Positions 43,726-52,976 of a DNA stretch of 64,000 nt are shown piece by piece. The position numbers were made by a program, and so were the translations under genes. The DNA is from Prescottella defluvii. GTDB lineage: Bacteria > Actinomycetota > Actinomycetes > Mycobacteriales > Mycobacteriaceae. Positions within the stretch are counted from its first letter, which is position 1, and each line of letters begins with the position of its first letter. The notes beneath the pieces were generated by a model. That model saw only the letters and a program-made list of their open reading frames with translations, did not search any database and had not been told where the DNA came from. The DNA lies in NCBI RefSeq assembly GCF_000738775.1, contig NZ_JPOC01000040.1:48188-112187 (forward strand), in the 5' to 3' direction.

Positions 43726-44049
43726 ATGCAGATGACCGCCACAGCCACACGGCTCGACTACGAGGAAGCAGAAGCCCGTATCCAGTGGGTCGCACAGGCC
43801 CGATGCCGCGAGGTGGACCCCGATCAGCTCTTCGTTCGTGGCGCAGCGCAGCGCAAAGCGGCCACCATCTGCCGCCACTGCCCGGTCCTCATGCAATGCG
43901 GTGCCGACGCGCTCGACAATCGTGTCGAGTTCGGTGTGTGGGGTGGCATGACCGAGCGTCAGCGGCGCGCACTGCTCAAGCAGCATCCCGAGGTCGAGTC
44001 GTGGGCCGACTTCTTCGAGGCGCAGCGCCAGCACCAGTCGGCGGTCTGA
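43726..44049 (+). CDS. whiB4: WhiB-family Fe-S regulator, WhiB4-like
   Basis: 107-residue WhiB protein with the four [4Fe-4S] ligands Cys27, Cys49, Cys52 and Cys58 (ARC, TICRHCPVLMQC) and the GVWGGMTERQRR turn plus basic helix. WhiB4 senses oxygen and redox state and controls antioxidant genes in mycobacteria. Identity as WhiB4 rests on its position between ponA2 and the two ArsA-like ATPases, as in Rv3681c. The ATG at 43726 fits the protein; ATG 43732 is also possible. Confidence 0.9.
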   Translation: MQMTATATRLDYEEAEARIQWVAQARCREVDPDQLFVRGAAQRKAATICRHCPVLMQCGADALDNRVEFGVWGGMTERQRRALLKQHPEVESWADFFEAQRQHQSAV

Positions 44050-44113
44050 TCCTCCGCCCTAGCAGTTCGGTCCTCGTCGGGGAGTAGGTCCGATCCGTCA
44101 CCACTACTCGTTC

Positions 44114-44145
44114 GCGAGCAGCGGCCCCTGGACGCCGCTGCTCGC
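44114..44145. terminator. Terminator between whiB4 and the ATPase pair
   Basis: Perfect 12-bp inverted repeat GCGAGCAGCGGC / GCCGCTGCTCGC, 8-nt loop, between convergent genes; likely bidirectional. Confidence 0.75.
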
Positions 44146-44192
44146 ATCTGTCTGTACCGAGTTCTGACTGGATCGGGTCCGATCCGGTTCTG

Positions 44193-45332
44193 TCAGCCCT
44201 GTCGCGCGAGTTGATCGCCGACAGCGCGCAGTGCCTCGAGATCGGACACCTCGAACGGCAGTGACGGCACCCCGACGATCGGCACCCGAGGATGCGCTGC
44301 GGTGAATCGGCCCAGCAACCGGATCTCCCGCTTCGCCGTCACGGCACGATGCGCGTGCACCCGCAGGACGGCCGAGGTCAGTTCGTTCGCCGGCTCGACG
44401 GGCTCGACGTCGTCCAGCAGATCGGCGCCGGTGAGGGCGTGATCGGACGGCAGCGAGCACAACGTCGGATGCGTCCGGTTCAACACCAGGCCCGCGAGCG
44501 GCATGTCGTCGCCGGACAGGCGGTCGACGAAGAAGGCCGCCTCCCGCAATGCGTCCGGTTCCGCAGCGGCGATCACCACGAACTGGGTGCCCTCCTGGCG
44601 CAGCAGTTCGTACGTGCGGCTCGCACGTTCCCGGAAGCCCCCGAACATCGAATCGAGAGACTGCACGAACGCGGACGCGTCGGACAGCATCTGACTACCC
44701 ACGACCGTCGACACGCCCTTGAGTGCCAGGCCCATCGCGCCCGTGACGAGACGGCCGATGCCGCGCCCCGGCGCCGTGAGCAGCCGGATCATCCGGCCGT
44801 CGAGGAATGCACCCAACCGCTGCGGGGCATCCAGGAAGTCCAGAGCATTGCGCGACGGCGGGGTGTCCACGATCACCAGGTCCCACCGGTCGTCGGCGGC
44901 CAGCTGGCCCAGCTTCTCCATCGCCATGTACTCCTGCGTTCCCGAGAACGAGGTCGCGACGGTCTGATAGAAGGGATTCGCCAGGATCTGCTGCGCCTTG
45001 TCCGGGGCGGAATGCTCGAGCACCATCTCGTCGAACGTGCGGCGCATGTTCAGCATCATCGCGTGCAACTCGCCCGTCGAGCCGGGCGCGAGCTGCACCA
45101 GCTGGGGCTCGTTGTCGAGGTCCTGCACCCCGAGCGCCTGGGCGAGACGTCGTGCAGGATCGATCGTCAGCACGGCCACCCGGCGGCCCTGTTCGGCGGC
45201 CCGCAACGCCATCGACGCGGCCGTCGTGGTCTTGCCGACACCGCCGGCGCCGCAGCAGACCACGATCCGGGTCTTCGGATCGGTCAGGACGCCGGCTAGG
45301 TCGAGGGCCGGGGCCGTCCGCGGCGGGGTCAT
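44193..45332 (-). CDS. ArsA/GET3-like ATPase (Rv3680-like)
   Basis: 379-residue P-loop ATPase of the anion-transporting ArsA/GET3 class. The deviant Walker A is [12 protein letters not shown], switch II is [13 protein letters not shown], and [14 protein letters not shown] is the conserved strand after it. In mycobacteria this protein pairs with the upstream ATPase and is linked to WhiB4 and to anion or glycerol-related stress; there is no evidence here for an arsenite role. Its ATG overlaps the preceding stop by 4 nt, consistent with a hetero-complex. Confidence 0.87.
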   Translation of the reverse strand: MTPPRTAPALDLAGVLTDPKTRIVVCCGAGGVGKTTTAASMALRAAEQGRRVAVLTIDPARRLAQALGVQDLDNEPQLVQLAPGSTGELHAMMLNMRRTFDEMVLEHSAPDKAQQILANPFYQTVATSFSGTQEYMAMEKLGQLAADDRWDLVIVDTPPSRNALDFLDAPQRLGAFLDGRMIRLLTAPGRGIGRLVTGAMGLALKGVSTVVGSQMLSDASAFVQSLDSMFGGFRERASRTYELLRQEGTQFVVIAAAEPDALREAAFFVDRLSGDDMPLAGLVLNRTHPTLCSLPSDHALTGADLLDDVEPVEPANELTSAVLRVHAHRAVTAKREIRLLGRFTAAHPRVPIVGVPSLPFEVSDLEALRAVGDQLARQG

Positions 45333-46369
45333 CGCACACCCTGCTCGGTGAGGCACTCGGACAGCTCGTAGAGCCCACCGAGGTCGACGCCGTCCACCAG
45401 CGCGGGCAGATACATGCGGGTCACCTTCACCTCGTCGAGTTGGGCGGCGCTCTCGTCCTGCGCGGCCAGCGTGGCCGCGTGCTCGATGGTCTCGGTCAGC
45501 AGCCCGGCGAAGTCGTCCTCGGACAGGTCGATGCCGGCCTTCGCCAGCCCGCTGCGGATCGCGTCCGCGTCGATCCGGCCCTTCGCGGCGTCGGCGAGAG
45601 CGTCGTCCGGCAGGAACTGGGTGTTGGTGCGATTGACGATGACGGTCCCCAGATGCAGGTCCGCGGCCTCCAACTCGGCGACCGCGTCCGCGGTCTCCTG
45701 CACCGGCAACGCCTCGAGCAGCGTCACCAGATGCACCACCGTCTCCTCCGAGTGCAGCAACCGCACCACACCCTGACTCTGCGAGTGGATGGGCCCGCCC
45801 TTCGCCAGATCCGACATCGCGCGGGTCACGTCGAGGAACTTCCCGATCCGTCCGGTGGGCGGGGCGTCGACCACGACCGCGTCGTACACGCGCCGACCGG
45901 ACTTGTCGGTGCGGACCACGCACTCCTTGATCTTGCCGGTGAGCAGGACGTCGCGTAGGCCCGGCGCCAGAGTGGTCGCGAACTCGACCGCCCCGATCTT
46001 CTTCATCGCGCGCCCCGCGAACCCGAGGTTGTAGAACATGTCGAGGTACTCGAGGAACGCCGTCTCCAGGTCGATCGCGAGCGCCACGACCTCGCCGCCG
46101 CCGTCCGCGGTCGCGATCTTGGTTTCCTGCGGCGGCAACGGTGGCACGTCGAACAGCTGCGCGATGCCCTGCCGGCCCTCGACCTCGATCAGCAGCACGC
46201 GTCGTCCGCCGGCTGCCAGCGAGAGCGCCAGAGCGGCAGCGACGGTGGACTTGCCGGTGCCGCCCTTGCCGGAGACGAAGTGCAGGCGTGCCGTCTCGGC
46301 ACTGGGAGGCCATCCCGGCTCGCCGGGGTGCGACCGCTCCTGCGCGGCTGTGTCTGTCGGTGCTGCCAC
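45329..46369 (-). CDS. ArsA/GET3-like ATPase (Rv3679-like)
   Basis: 346-residue partner of the ATPase downstream. Walker A is [16 protein letters not shown], switch [18 protein letters not shown], and the [14 protein letters not shown] loop follows. The two genes share a 4-nt stop/start overlap and likely form a heterodimer resembling the two halves of ArsA. The gene is divergent from the DUF4177 gene over 54 bases. The function in actinobacteria is unsettled; GET3-like proteins chaperone membrane proteins. Confidence 0.87.
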   Translation of the reverse strand: MAAPTDTAAQERSHPGEPGWPPSAETARLHFVSGKGGTGKSTVAAALALSLAAGGRRVLLIEVEGRQGIAQLFDVPPLPPQETKIATADGGGEVVALAIDLETAFLEYLDMFYNLGFAGRAMKKIGAVEFATTLAPGLRDVLLTGKIKECVVRTDKSGRRVYDAVVVDAPPTGRIGKFLDVTRAMSDLAKGGPIHSQSQGVVRLLHSEETVVHLVTLLEALPVQETADAVAELEAADLHLGTVIVNRTNTQFLPDDALADAAKGRIDADAIRSGLAKAGIDLSEDDFAGLLTETIEHAATLAAQDESAAQLDEVKVTRMYLPALVDGVDLGGLYELSECLTEQGVR

Positions 46370-46423
46370 GGCACGAGCCTATATATCGAGGAGCCCGTAC
46401 GTGCGGGGGATAGGCTCACCGGT

Positions 46424-46588
46424 ATGAGTGAATTGACTACCTGGGAGTACGCGACCGTGCCGCTGCTCACGCACGCGACCAAGGCGATCCTCGACCAGTG
46501 GGGTGGCGACGGCTGGGAGCTGGTGTCGGTCCTGCCCGGTCCGACGGGTGAGCAGCACGTCGCGTACCTCAAGCGTCCGAAGGGCTGA
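46424..46588 (+). CDS. DUF4177-family small protein (Rv3678A-like)
   Basis: 54-residue protein with the DUF4177 pattern TWEYATVPLLTHATKAILDQWGGDGWELVSV then AYLKRP. Function unknown. A TAGGCT hexamer at 46411-46416 lies 13-8 nt before the ATG, so the transcript may be nearly leaderless. The RidA gene begins 5 nt after its stop. The pair corresponds in order and strand to Rv3678A/Rv3678c. Confidence 0.82.
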   Translation: MSELTTWEYATVPLLTHATKAILDQWGGDGWELVSVLPGPTGEQHVAYLKRPKG

Positions 46589-46593
46589 GTCCC

Positions 46594-47064
46594 GTGGCAG
46601 AGACCGCACAGTCCTGGACCGCGCGCCTGGCCGAGCTCGGTATCGAGCTGCCTCCGGTCGCCGCTCCCGTCGCGGCGTACGTGCCGGCCGTCCGCACCGG
46701 CGACCACGTCTACACCTCGGGTCAGTTGCCGTTCGTGGACGGAGCGCTGCCGCTCACCGGCAAGCTGGGGGCGGACGTGTCCGACGCGGATGCGAAGGCG
46801 GCCGCCCGCACGTGCGCCCTCAACGCGCTCGCCGCGATCGATGCGCTCGTCGGTCTCGACTCGATCGTGCGGATCGTCAAGGTCGTCGGCTTCGTGGCCT
46901 CGGCCGAGGGATTCACCGGTCAGCCGGGCGTGATCAACGGTGCGTCGGAGTTCCTCGGTGAGGTCTTCGGCGACGCCGGCATCCACGCCCGCTCGGCCGT
47001 CGGCGTGGCGGAACTGCCGCTGGGCGCACCCGTCGAGGTGGAACTCATCGCCGAGGTGCGCTGA
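46594..47064 (+). CDS. RidA-family protein (Rv3678c-like)
   Basis: 156-residue member of the longer YjgF/Rid branch. Typical parts are HVYTSGQLPFVDGALPLTGKLG, ARTCALNALAAIDALVGLDSIVRIVKVVGFVAS and HARSAVGVAELPLGAPVEVELIAEV; the last segment holds the Rid C-terminal strand. The start is a GTG at 46594. It is conserved in this syntenic block in mycobacteria, so it is backbone rather than part of the catabolic insert. Confidence 0.87.
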   Translation: MAETAQSWTARLAELGIELPPVAAPVAAYVPAVRTGDHVYTSGQLPFVDGALPLTGKLGADVSDADAKAAARTCALNALAAIDALVGLDSIVRIVKVVGFVASAEGFTGQPGVINGASEFLGEVFGDAGIHARSAVGVAELPLGAPVEVELIAEVR

Positions 47065-47079
47065 CCACCTCCCGTGCCC

Positions 47080-47115
47080 ACTGAGCCGCATCCCGGAAAG
47101 GGGATGCGGCTCAGT
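47080..47115. terminator. Bidirectional terminator
   Basis: Perfect 15-bp inverted repeat ACTGAGCCGCATCCC with its complement, 6-nt loop, between convergent RidA and TetR genes. The TetR stop codon is inside the right arm. Confidence 0.82.
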
Positions 47116-47761
47116 CGTTTCCGGCCGCGAGCGCGGGGTGGTCGAGCAGCGTGCGCATGCACCGCTCGGCGAGTTCGGCGGGACCGCCCGGACCGGTCGT
47201 GGGCGCATCCGTCGCCGCCCACGTCTCGACGGCGATCCGCATCGCCGCATTCACGGACGCGGCCGTGAGCCGGACGATCATCGGGTCGGCGTCCGGGCCC
47301 ATCAACGACGCAAGGGCGTCGACGAGACCTTCCTCCGAATCGTGTTGCACCCGAAGCCACACCGCGAGCAGGCCCGGTTCGTCGCGCACGGTCCGCAGCA
47401 GCCCGCGTGTTCGGCCCAGCTTCTCCCCGGCGACGCCGTCGGTCGGTGTGAGTGCGCGCCGGGTGGCATGTTCGATGGCGTCGCGCACCGACGTTCCGGG
47501 CGCGGAGACCGGGACCTCGGTGAGATACGCGATCCACTCGGTGACCCCGCCCGCGAGCATCGGGGCGACCGCTTCCTCCTTGGTGCGGAAGTAGCGGTAG
47601 AAGGTGCGCAGCCCGATCCCGGCCGCGGCCGCGATCTCCTCGGCGGTCACCGCCGAGGCGCCCCGCGCCGAGAAGAGTTCGGCCGCGCGCCGGGAGATCT
47701 CGAGTTGTGTCTCCGCCTTCCGACGCTCGGTCAGTGACGTGACGGGCTGTGCGCCGGGCAT
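47111..47761 (-). CDS. TetR-family regulator
   Basis: 216-residue repressor. The HTH is in VTAEEIAAAAGIGLRTFYRYFRTKEEAV (about residues 38-65). The ATG at 47761 has GGAGGAG upstream and is preferred over 47830. It is divergent from an SDR gene, whose promoter region carries a small TTTCCGGAAA palindrome. The pair is inserted between the Rv3678c-like and Rv3677c-like genes. Confidence 0.87.
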   Translation of the reverse strand: MPGAQPVTSLTERRKAETQLEISRRAAELFSARGASAVTAEEIAAAAGIGLRTFYRYFRTKEEAVAPMLAGGVTEWIAYLTEVPVSAPGTSVRDAIEHATRRALTPTDGVAGEKLGRTRGLLRTVRDEPGLLAVWLRVQHDSEEGLVDALASLMGPDADPMIVRLTAASVNAAMRIAVETWAATDAPTTGPGGPAELAERCMRTLLDHPALAAGND

Positions 47762-47807
47762 GTTCTGGGCTCCTCCGCTGATGTCGGATCGCAGACTACC
47801 GCCCACA

Positions 47808-47817
47808 TTTCCGGAAA
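47808..47817. promoter_or_regulatory. TTTCCGGAAA palindrome in divergent TetR/SDR spacer
   Basis: A 10-bp perfect palindrome flanked by CA and ATG bases that extend the symmetry imperfectly, with a possible -10 (TACTGT, 47846-47851) downstream. Candidate operator for the adjacent TetR. Confidence 0.4.
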
Positions 47818-47894
47818 ATGCGTGACACAACGTGCCATCTAGGCCTACTGTGCCGGGAGAGCTACATCACAACCGTATGCGAACAGGAGAGTTC

Positions 47895-48659
47895 ATGAAG
47901 CGATTCGACGGACGCCGAGTACTCGTCACCGGCGCCGGATCCGGTATCGGACAGGCCACGGTCGCCCGCATCCTCGAGGAGGGTGGCATCGTCGTCGCCG
48001 CCGACGTGTCCGAAGCCGGACTCGACGTGACGCGTGAACGGGCCACCGAGGCCGGCACCGCGGACCGGCTGACCACCACCGTCGTGGACATCTCCGACGA
48101 GAACTCGGTCCGCGAGAACATCGGCGGCGCGATCGAGGGCCTCGGCGGCCTCGACGTGCTCGTCAACGCCGCCGGCATCCTCCGGTCGTCGCACACCGAC
48201 AAGACCACGCTGGAGTTCTGGAACACCGTGATCGGGGTCAACCTGACCGGCACGTTCCTGGTCACCCGCGAGGCGCTGCCGGCGCTGCTCGAGTCGGGCA
48301 AGGGTGTCGTGGTGAACTTCAGTTCCACCTCCGCGCACTTCGCGCATCCCTACATGGCCGCGTACGCCGCCAGCAAGGGCGGCATCCGTTCGTTCACCCA
48401 CGCGATCGCGCTCGAGTACGCCAAGCAGGGCCTGCGCGCCGTCGCCGTCGAACCGGGCAGCATCGCCTCCGGTATGACCAGCGCCCCGGGCTTCCCGGAG
48501 GGTGTCGACCCGAGCCTGATCGGCAAGCTCTACCCGTGGATCGGCGAGGGCTTCGCGCCGCCGGAGGACGTGGCCGGTGTGATCGCGATGCTCGCGTCCG
48601 ACGACGGCAAGTTCGTCACCGGCACCGAGATCCGCATCGACGGCGGCACCCACATGTGA
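47895..48659 (+). CDS. Short-chain dehydrogenase/reductase
   Basis: 254-residue classical SDR. The cofactor motif is VTGAGSGIGQATVAR (TGxxxGIG), the NAG motif is VNAAGI, catalytic Ser and the YxxxK are in NFSSTSAHFAHPYMAAYAASKGG, and the acidic residue after strand 2 (AADVSE) suggests NAD rather than NADP. Substrate unknown. The ATG at 47895 follows AGGAGA. It is divergent from a TetR regulator that likely controls it. Confidence 0.88.
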   Translation: MKRFDGRRVLVTGAGSGIGQATVARILEEGGIVVAADVSEAGLDVTRERATEAGTADRLTTTVVDISDENSVRENIGGAIEGLGGLDVLVNAAGILRSSHTDKTTLEFWNTVIGVNLTGTFLVTREALPALLESGKGVVVNFSSTSAHFAHPYMAAYAASKGGIRSFTHAIALEYAKQGLRAVAVEPGSIASGMTSAPGFPEGVDPSLIGKLYPWIGEGFAPPEDVAGVIAMLASDDGKFVTGTEIRIDGGTHM

Positions 48660-48771
48660 GTGCGGTTGCCGCGCAGCAGGTGTCATCCGGGACGACCGCG
48701 GTGCGGTGGGAGTCGTACAGTGATGCTCGGTCTCCCCGAACACGCTGTCGGCCCGTCAGGAAGGTGCGTCG

Positions 48772-49557
48772 ATGACGCTTCAGCACCCCGCGTACGCCCA
48801 GTTGCGCCAGGTCACGCCCGTCGCGGCGGTGATGCTCGAGAACAACCCGGGCATGTACTCGCTCGACGGCACCAACACCTGGATCCTGCGGGCACCCGGT
48901 CGCGACGACTGCATCGTCGTCGACCCGGGTGACGACGACCCCGAGCACCTGGCGCGGGTGGCGGGCGTCGGGTCGGTGGCGCTGACGCTCGTCTCGCACC
49001 GCCACCACGACCACACCGGTGGCCTCGATCGGTTCTTCGAACTGACCGGAGCCCCGGTGCGCGCCGTGCGCGAGGAGTTCCGTCGCGGCGGTGGCGGCGG
49101 CCTCGACCACGACGAACTGATCGAGGCTGCCGGGCTGACACTGCGGGTGCTGCGCACCCCGGGGCACACCGCGGACTCGGTGTCGTTCGTGATCGAGGGG
49201 GAGGGATCGGTGCTCACCGCCGACACCATCCTCGGCCGCGGCACCACCGTCCTCGATGCCGCAGACGGCAACCTGCGCGACTACCTGGAGTCGATGCGGA
49301 CCCTCATCGCACTCGGTCCCGGCCGGACGGTCCTGCCCGGGCACGGACCCGAACTGCCCGACCTCGAGACCGTGGCGCGCTACTACCTGGCGCACCGCGA
49401 GGAACGGCTCGCGCAGGTGCGCGGGGCTCTCGCGCTGCTCGGCGCCGACGCCGACGTCCGCGCCGTGGTCGAGCACGTCTACACCGACGTCGACGAGATC
49501 CTGTGGCCCGCCGCGGAGCAGTCGGTGCGGGTGCAGTTGGAGTACCTGCGCGGCTGA
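48772..49557 (+). CDS. MBL-fold metallohydrolase (Rv3677c-like)
   Basis: 261-residue metallo-beta-lactamase-fold hydrolase. Zinc ligands are in SHRHHDHTGG (HxHxDH as HRHHDH), in LRTPGHTADSV and in TADTILG, with the final His in LPGHGPEL. Members of this group resemble LACTB2-type endoribonucleases, so RNA cleavage is possible. In M. tuberculosis the corresponding gene directly neighbours crp; here the catabolic insert separates the two. Confidence 0.87.
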   Translation: MTLQHPAYAQLRQVTPVAAVMLENNPGMYSLDGTNTWILRAPGRDDCIVVDPGDDDPEHLARVAGVGSVALTLVSHRHHDHTGGLDRFFELTGAPVRAVREEFRRGGGGGLDHDELIEAAGLTLRVLRTPGHTADSVSFVIEGEGSVLTADTILGRGTTVLDAADGNLRDYLESMRTLIALGPGRTVLPGHGPELPDLETVARYYLAHREERLAQVRGALALLGADADVRAVVEHVYTDVDEILWPAAEQSVRVQLEYLRG

Positions 49558-49727
49558 CGATTCGCCGGGAAGCCTCTCACTCGGCGCCGCAGCGGCACTG
49601 AGCGACTCCGAGTGGTGGCAGGTGCTGCAGTCTGAACGGCCGCTGCGCCGGTCGTATGCCCGTGAGGGCATGGGGGGAAGCTATTTTGGCATTTGTTCGG
49701 CATGGATCGGGGCTCGACCATTGATCC

Positions 49728-51203
49728 ATGACTTCTACCCTCGACGGCTGGATCCGTAACTTCGTCGACGGCGCATTCGTCGATCCCGACCCGCAACGCG
49801 GCTTCGACAAAGTCGACCCCGCGACCGGGCGGGTCCTCGCCCAGGTGCACGAGGCTGATCAGGTGCTGGTCGACCGGGCCGTGACGGCTGCCCGTCGCGC
49901 GCTCGACAACGGCTGGGCCGACACCCCGGTCCGGGAGCGGACGGCACTGCTGCGCCGGGCCGCGGACCGCATCGAGGAGCGCTTCGAGGAATTCGTCGCC
50001 GCCGAGATGGCCGATACCGGGAAGCCGATCACGCAGGCCCGTGAGCTGGACGTCGCCCGGGCGCTCACCAACTTCCGGACCTTCGCCGACGTCGCGGCCG
50101 CCGCCGGTCAGGAATCGTTCATGACCGACCTCGCGGGCGGTCGACAGGCGCTCAACTACGCGGTGCGCAAGCCGCTCGGCGTGGTCGCGGTGATCGTGCC
50201 GTGGAACCTGCCGCTGCTGCTGCTCACCTGGAAGGTGGCGCCCGCGCTGGCGTGCGGCAACGCCGTGGTGGTCAAGCCCAGTGAGGAGACGCCCGCGACG
50301 GCGACGCTGCTGGCCGAGGTGCTCGCCGAGGTGGGTCTGCCCGCCGGCGTGTACAACGTGGTGCACGGCTTCGGCGGCAACTCGGCCGGCGAGTACCTCA
50401 CCACCCACCCTGGCATCGACGGCGTCACCTTCACCGGGTCCTCCGCGACCGGCTCGCACGTCATGAAAACCGTTGCGCCGCGAGTTCGTCCGGTCTCGTT
50501 CGAACTCGGCGGCAAGAACGCTGCGATCGTGTTCGACGACGTCGACCTCGACGAGGCGCTCACCGGGCTCACCAAGTCGGTGTTCACCAACACCGGGCAG
50601 GTGTGCCTGTGCACCGAGCGGGTGTATGTGCACCGCAACATCTTCGACGATATCGCCTCCGGTCTGGCCGAACGCGCGGAACAGTTGCGTCTGGGTGACC
50701 CGACCGACCCGGCCACCACCACCGGGCCGCTGATCTCGCAGGGGCATCGCGACAAGGTGATGAGCTTCTTCAGGATGGCCGAACAGTCCGGCGCCAAGGT
50801 CCTCACCGGCGGCGGGATCCCGGACCTGGGTCAGGAGTTCGCCTTCGGTTCGTGGGTGGAGCCCACGTTGTGGACCGGACTGACCCACGACGATCCCGTC
50901 CTCCGCGAAGAGATCTTCGGGCCCGTGGCGGCGCTGGTGCCGTTCGATACCGAAGCGGAAGCGATCGCGCTCGCCAACGACACCAAGTACGGCCTGGCCG
51001 CGTCGGTGTGGACCAACGACCTGCGCCGCGGGCACCGAGTCGCGCAGAAGATGAACGTCGGCATCTCGTGGGTCAACACGTGGTTCACCCGCGAACTGCG
51101 TTCGCCCTTCGGTGGTGTCGGACTCTCCGGCATCGGGCGCGAAGGCGGCGAATCCTCGTTGCACTTCTACACCGAGCCGACCAACGTGTGCGTGGCGCTG
51201 TAA
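49728..51203 (+). CDS. 2-aminomuconate 6-semialdehyde dehydrogenase
   Basis: 491-residue NAD-dependent aldehyde dehydrogenase. The oxyanion Asn is in VPWNLPL, the general base Glu in FELGGKN, and the catalytic Cys in NTGQVCLCTERV; SPFGGVGLSGIGREGG and HFYTEPTNVCV are typical of the AmnC/NbaE subgroup. It would oxidise 2-aminomuconate semialdehyde, the product of ACMSD encoded four genes downstream, to 2-aminomuconate. First gene of a tight five-gene operon; the ribosome site is weak, and the promoter must lie in the 170 bases upstream. Confidence 0.87.
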   Translation: MTSTLDGWIRNFVDGAFVDPDPQRGFDKVDPATGRVLAQVHEADQVLVDRAVTAARRALDNGWADTPVRERTALLRRAADRIEERFEEFVAAEMADTGKPITQARELDVARALTNFRTFADVAAAAGQESFMTDLAGGRQALNYAVRKPLGVVAVIVPWNLPLLLLTWKVAPALACGNAVVVKPSEETPATATLLAEVLAEVGLPAGVYNVVHGFGGNSAGEYLTTHPGIDGVTFTGSSATGSHVMKTVAPRVRPVSFELGGKNAAIVFDDVDLDEALTGLTKSVFTNTGQVCLCTERVYVHRNIFDDIASGLAERAEQLRLGDPTDPATTTGPLISQGHRDKVMSFFRMAEQSGAKVLTGGGIPDLGQEFAFGSWVEPTLWTGLTHDDPVLREEIFGPVAALVPFDTEAEAIALANDTKYGLAASVWTNDLRRGHRVAQKMNVGISWVNTWFTRELRSPFGGVGLSGIGREGGESSLHFYTEPTNVCVAL

Positions 51204-51222
51204 CCCCTCAGGAGCGAGAACC

Positions 51223-52002
51223 GTGACATCGAAGACATTGAGTGACAACGAGATCGAGGCGCTCGCGCAGCGACTCGACGAGGCACAGACGGGGGTGCAC
51301 GACATCCTCAGCCTCGCCGACGAAATCGAGGTGGACATCGACGACGCATACCGCATCCAGGAGACGCTCGTCGGACGTCGCCTGGACCGCGGCGAGACGC
51401 TCGTCGGCGTCAAGCTCGGCTTCACGAGCAAGGCGAAGATGGCACAGATGGGAGTCTCCGACGTGATCGTCGGCCGGCTCACCGACGCGATGTGCGTCGC
51501 GGACGGTGGAGGCGTGGACCTGCGCCGGTTCATCCACCCCAAGATCGAACCGGAGGTCGCATATCGCCTGTCGCGGGATGTGGACCTCGACGATCCGACC
51601 GTCGACATCGAATCCTGCATCGACGCGGTCGCCCCCGCGATGGAGATCATCGACTCCCGCTACCGGGACTTCCGCTTCACCTACACCGACGTGGTCGCCG
51701 ACAACACGTCCGCGGCTGCGTACGTGATCGGACCGTGGCAGCCCATGCGGGGTGTCGGCGATCTCGCGGTTCACCTCGAGGCGGGCGGGCAGACCGTCGA
51801 CGGCTCGACCGCCGCGATCCTCGACGATCCCGTCAACGCCCTGCACGCACTGCTCGACATGAGCCGACGCCGCCGGATCCCGCTACGGGCTGGTGACGTC
51901 GTCCTTGCGGGCGCCGCGACGGCGGCGATCCCGCTCACCCCGGGGGTCGCACGGTGCGACATCGACGGTCTGGGCAGTGTGACGGTGGAGGGAATCGCAT
52001 GA
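51223..52002 (+). CDS. 4-oxalocrotonate decarboxylase (FAH-like fold)
   Basis: 259-residue member of the hydratase/decarboxylase family. [26 protein letters not shown] and [11 protein letters not shown] resemble XylI/NbaG decarboxylases more than XylJ-type hydratases (AKMAQMG and HPKIE rather than QPRAE). It would convert 4-oxalocrotonate, made after deamination of 2-aminomuconate, to 2-oxopent-4-enoate using Mg2+. GTG start at 51223 with AGGAGCGAG upstream. A hydratase function is the main alternative. It overlaps the next gene by 4 nt. Confidence 0.8.
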   Translation: MTSKTLSDNEIEALAQRLDEAQTGVHDILSLADEIEVDIDDAYRIQETLVGRRLDRGETLVGVKLGFTSKAKMAQMGVSDVIVGRLTDAMCVADGGGVDLRRFIHPKIEPEVAYRLSRDVDLDDPTVDIESCIDAVAPAMEIIDSRYRDFRFTYTDVVADNTSAAAYVIGPWQPMRGVGDLAVHLEAGGQTVDGSTAAILDDPVNALHALLDMSRRRRIPLRAGDVVLAGAATAAIPLTPGVARCDIDGLGSVTVEGIA

Positions 52003-52457
52003 GCGACAACGCAGCCAAGGTGATCGAGCGCCTCGCGACCCCGCGCGGACGTTTCCCGCACGTGAAGAAGGCGGGCGACTTCGTGTACGTCTCGGGCACC
52101 AGTTCGCGGAGGCCGGACAACACGTTCGTCGGCGTCGAGGTGGACGAGATGGGCACCACCACGCTTGACATCCGGGCGCAGACCCGCGCGGTGATCGAGA
52201 ACATCGCGGCGATCCTCGCCGAGGTCGGCGCCGAGCTGAGCGACCTCGTCCAGGTCACCTCGTACCTGGTGTCGATGAACGACTTCGGCGGATACAACGA
52301 GGTGTACGCCGAGATGTTCGACGAGACCGGGCCTACTCGCACCACCGTTGCGGTGCATCAGCTTCCGCATCCGCACCTGCTGATCGAAATTCAGGGTGTG
52401 GCGTACCTGCCCGCCGACCGACGCACGAACTCTGCCGACACGAAGGATCACTCATGA
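51999..52457 (+). CDS. 2-aminomuconate deaminase (RidA family)
   Basis: 152-residue RidA-fold protein. [64 protein letters not shown] and [12 protein letters not shown] define the fold. In 2-nitrobenzoate and aminophenol pathways the deaminase of 2-aminomuconate (AmnD/NbaF) belongs to this family, and the operon position supports that role: 2-aminomuconate to 4-oxalocrotonate plus ammonia. Start and stop overlap neighbours by 4 nt on both sides (ATGA). Confidence 0.85.
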   Translation: MSDNAAKVIERLATPRGRFPHVKKAGDFVYVSGTSSRRPDNTFVGVEVDEMGTTTLDIRAQTRAVIENIAAILAEVGAELSDLVQVTSYLVSMNDFGGYNEVYAEMFDETGPTRTTVAVHQLPHPHLLIEIQGVAYLPADRRTNSADTKDHS

Positions 52458-52975
52458 CCAGTATCCCGCCCGTCATCGACTTCCAGAAGTGGATCGCCGA
52501 GAACCGACACCTGCTGGCGCCGCCGGTGAACAACCAGACGATGGCGCTCGGCGACGACTTCATCGTCCAGGTCGTCGGCGGACCCAACCAGCGCACCGAT
52601 TACCACCTCGACCCGTACGAGGAGTGGTTCTACCAGCTCGAGGGCGACATCTACGTCGATGTCATGACCGAGGACGGCCCTCAGCGGGTCCACATCCGTG
52701 AGGGCGAGACGTGGCTGCTCCCCGGCAATCTGCCGCACTCGCCGCAGCGGCCAATCGCGGGCTCGATCGGTCTGGTCATCGAACGAGTGCGTCGCGAGGG
52801 CACCCTCGAGCAGTTCCAGTGGTACTGCCTCGACTGCAATCACCTCATCCATGAAATCGAACTGCAGGTGCGCGACATCGTCGCCGACCTGCCGCCGGTG
52901 TTCGTGCAGTTCTACGAGGACGAGCAGGCGCGTACGTGCGACAACTGCGGCGCCCTGCACCCCGGAAAGGGCTGA
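52454..52975 (+). CDS. nbaC: 3-hydroxyanthranilate 3,4-dioxygenase
   Basis: 173-residue cupin dioxygenase that opens 3-hydroxyanthranilate to 2-amino-3-carboxymuconate semialdehyde. Every key residue of the bacterial enzyme is at its expected number: Fe(II) ligands His51, Glu57 and His95, substrate arginines 47 and 99 and Glu110, and the rubredoxin-like iron site Cys125, Cys128, Cys162 and Cys165 (WYCLDCN and CDNCG). Length is exactly that of bacterial HAO. It overlaps the deaminase stop by 4 nt. Confidence 0.95.
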   Translation: MTSIPPVIDFQKWIAENRHLLAPPVNNQTMALGDDFIVQVVGGPNQRTDYHLDPYEEWFYQLEGDIYVDVMTEDGPQRVHIREGETWLLPGNLPHSPQRPIAGSIGLVIERVRREGTLEQFQWYCLDCNHLIHEIELQVRDIVADLPPVFVQFYEDEQARTCDNCGALHPGKG

Positions 52976-52976
52976 C

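Noticed and set aside
49558..49727. LysR-type T-N11-A site upstream of the catabolic operon
   Set aside because: Several weak matches, none with a symmetric flank; not distinguishable from chance.
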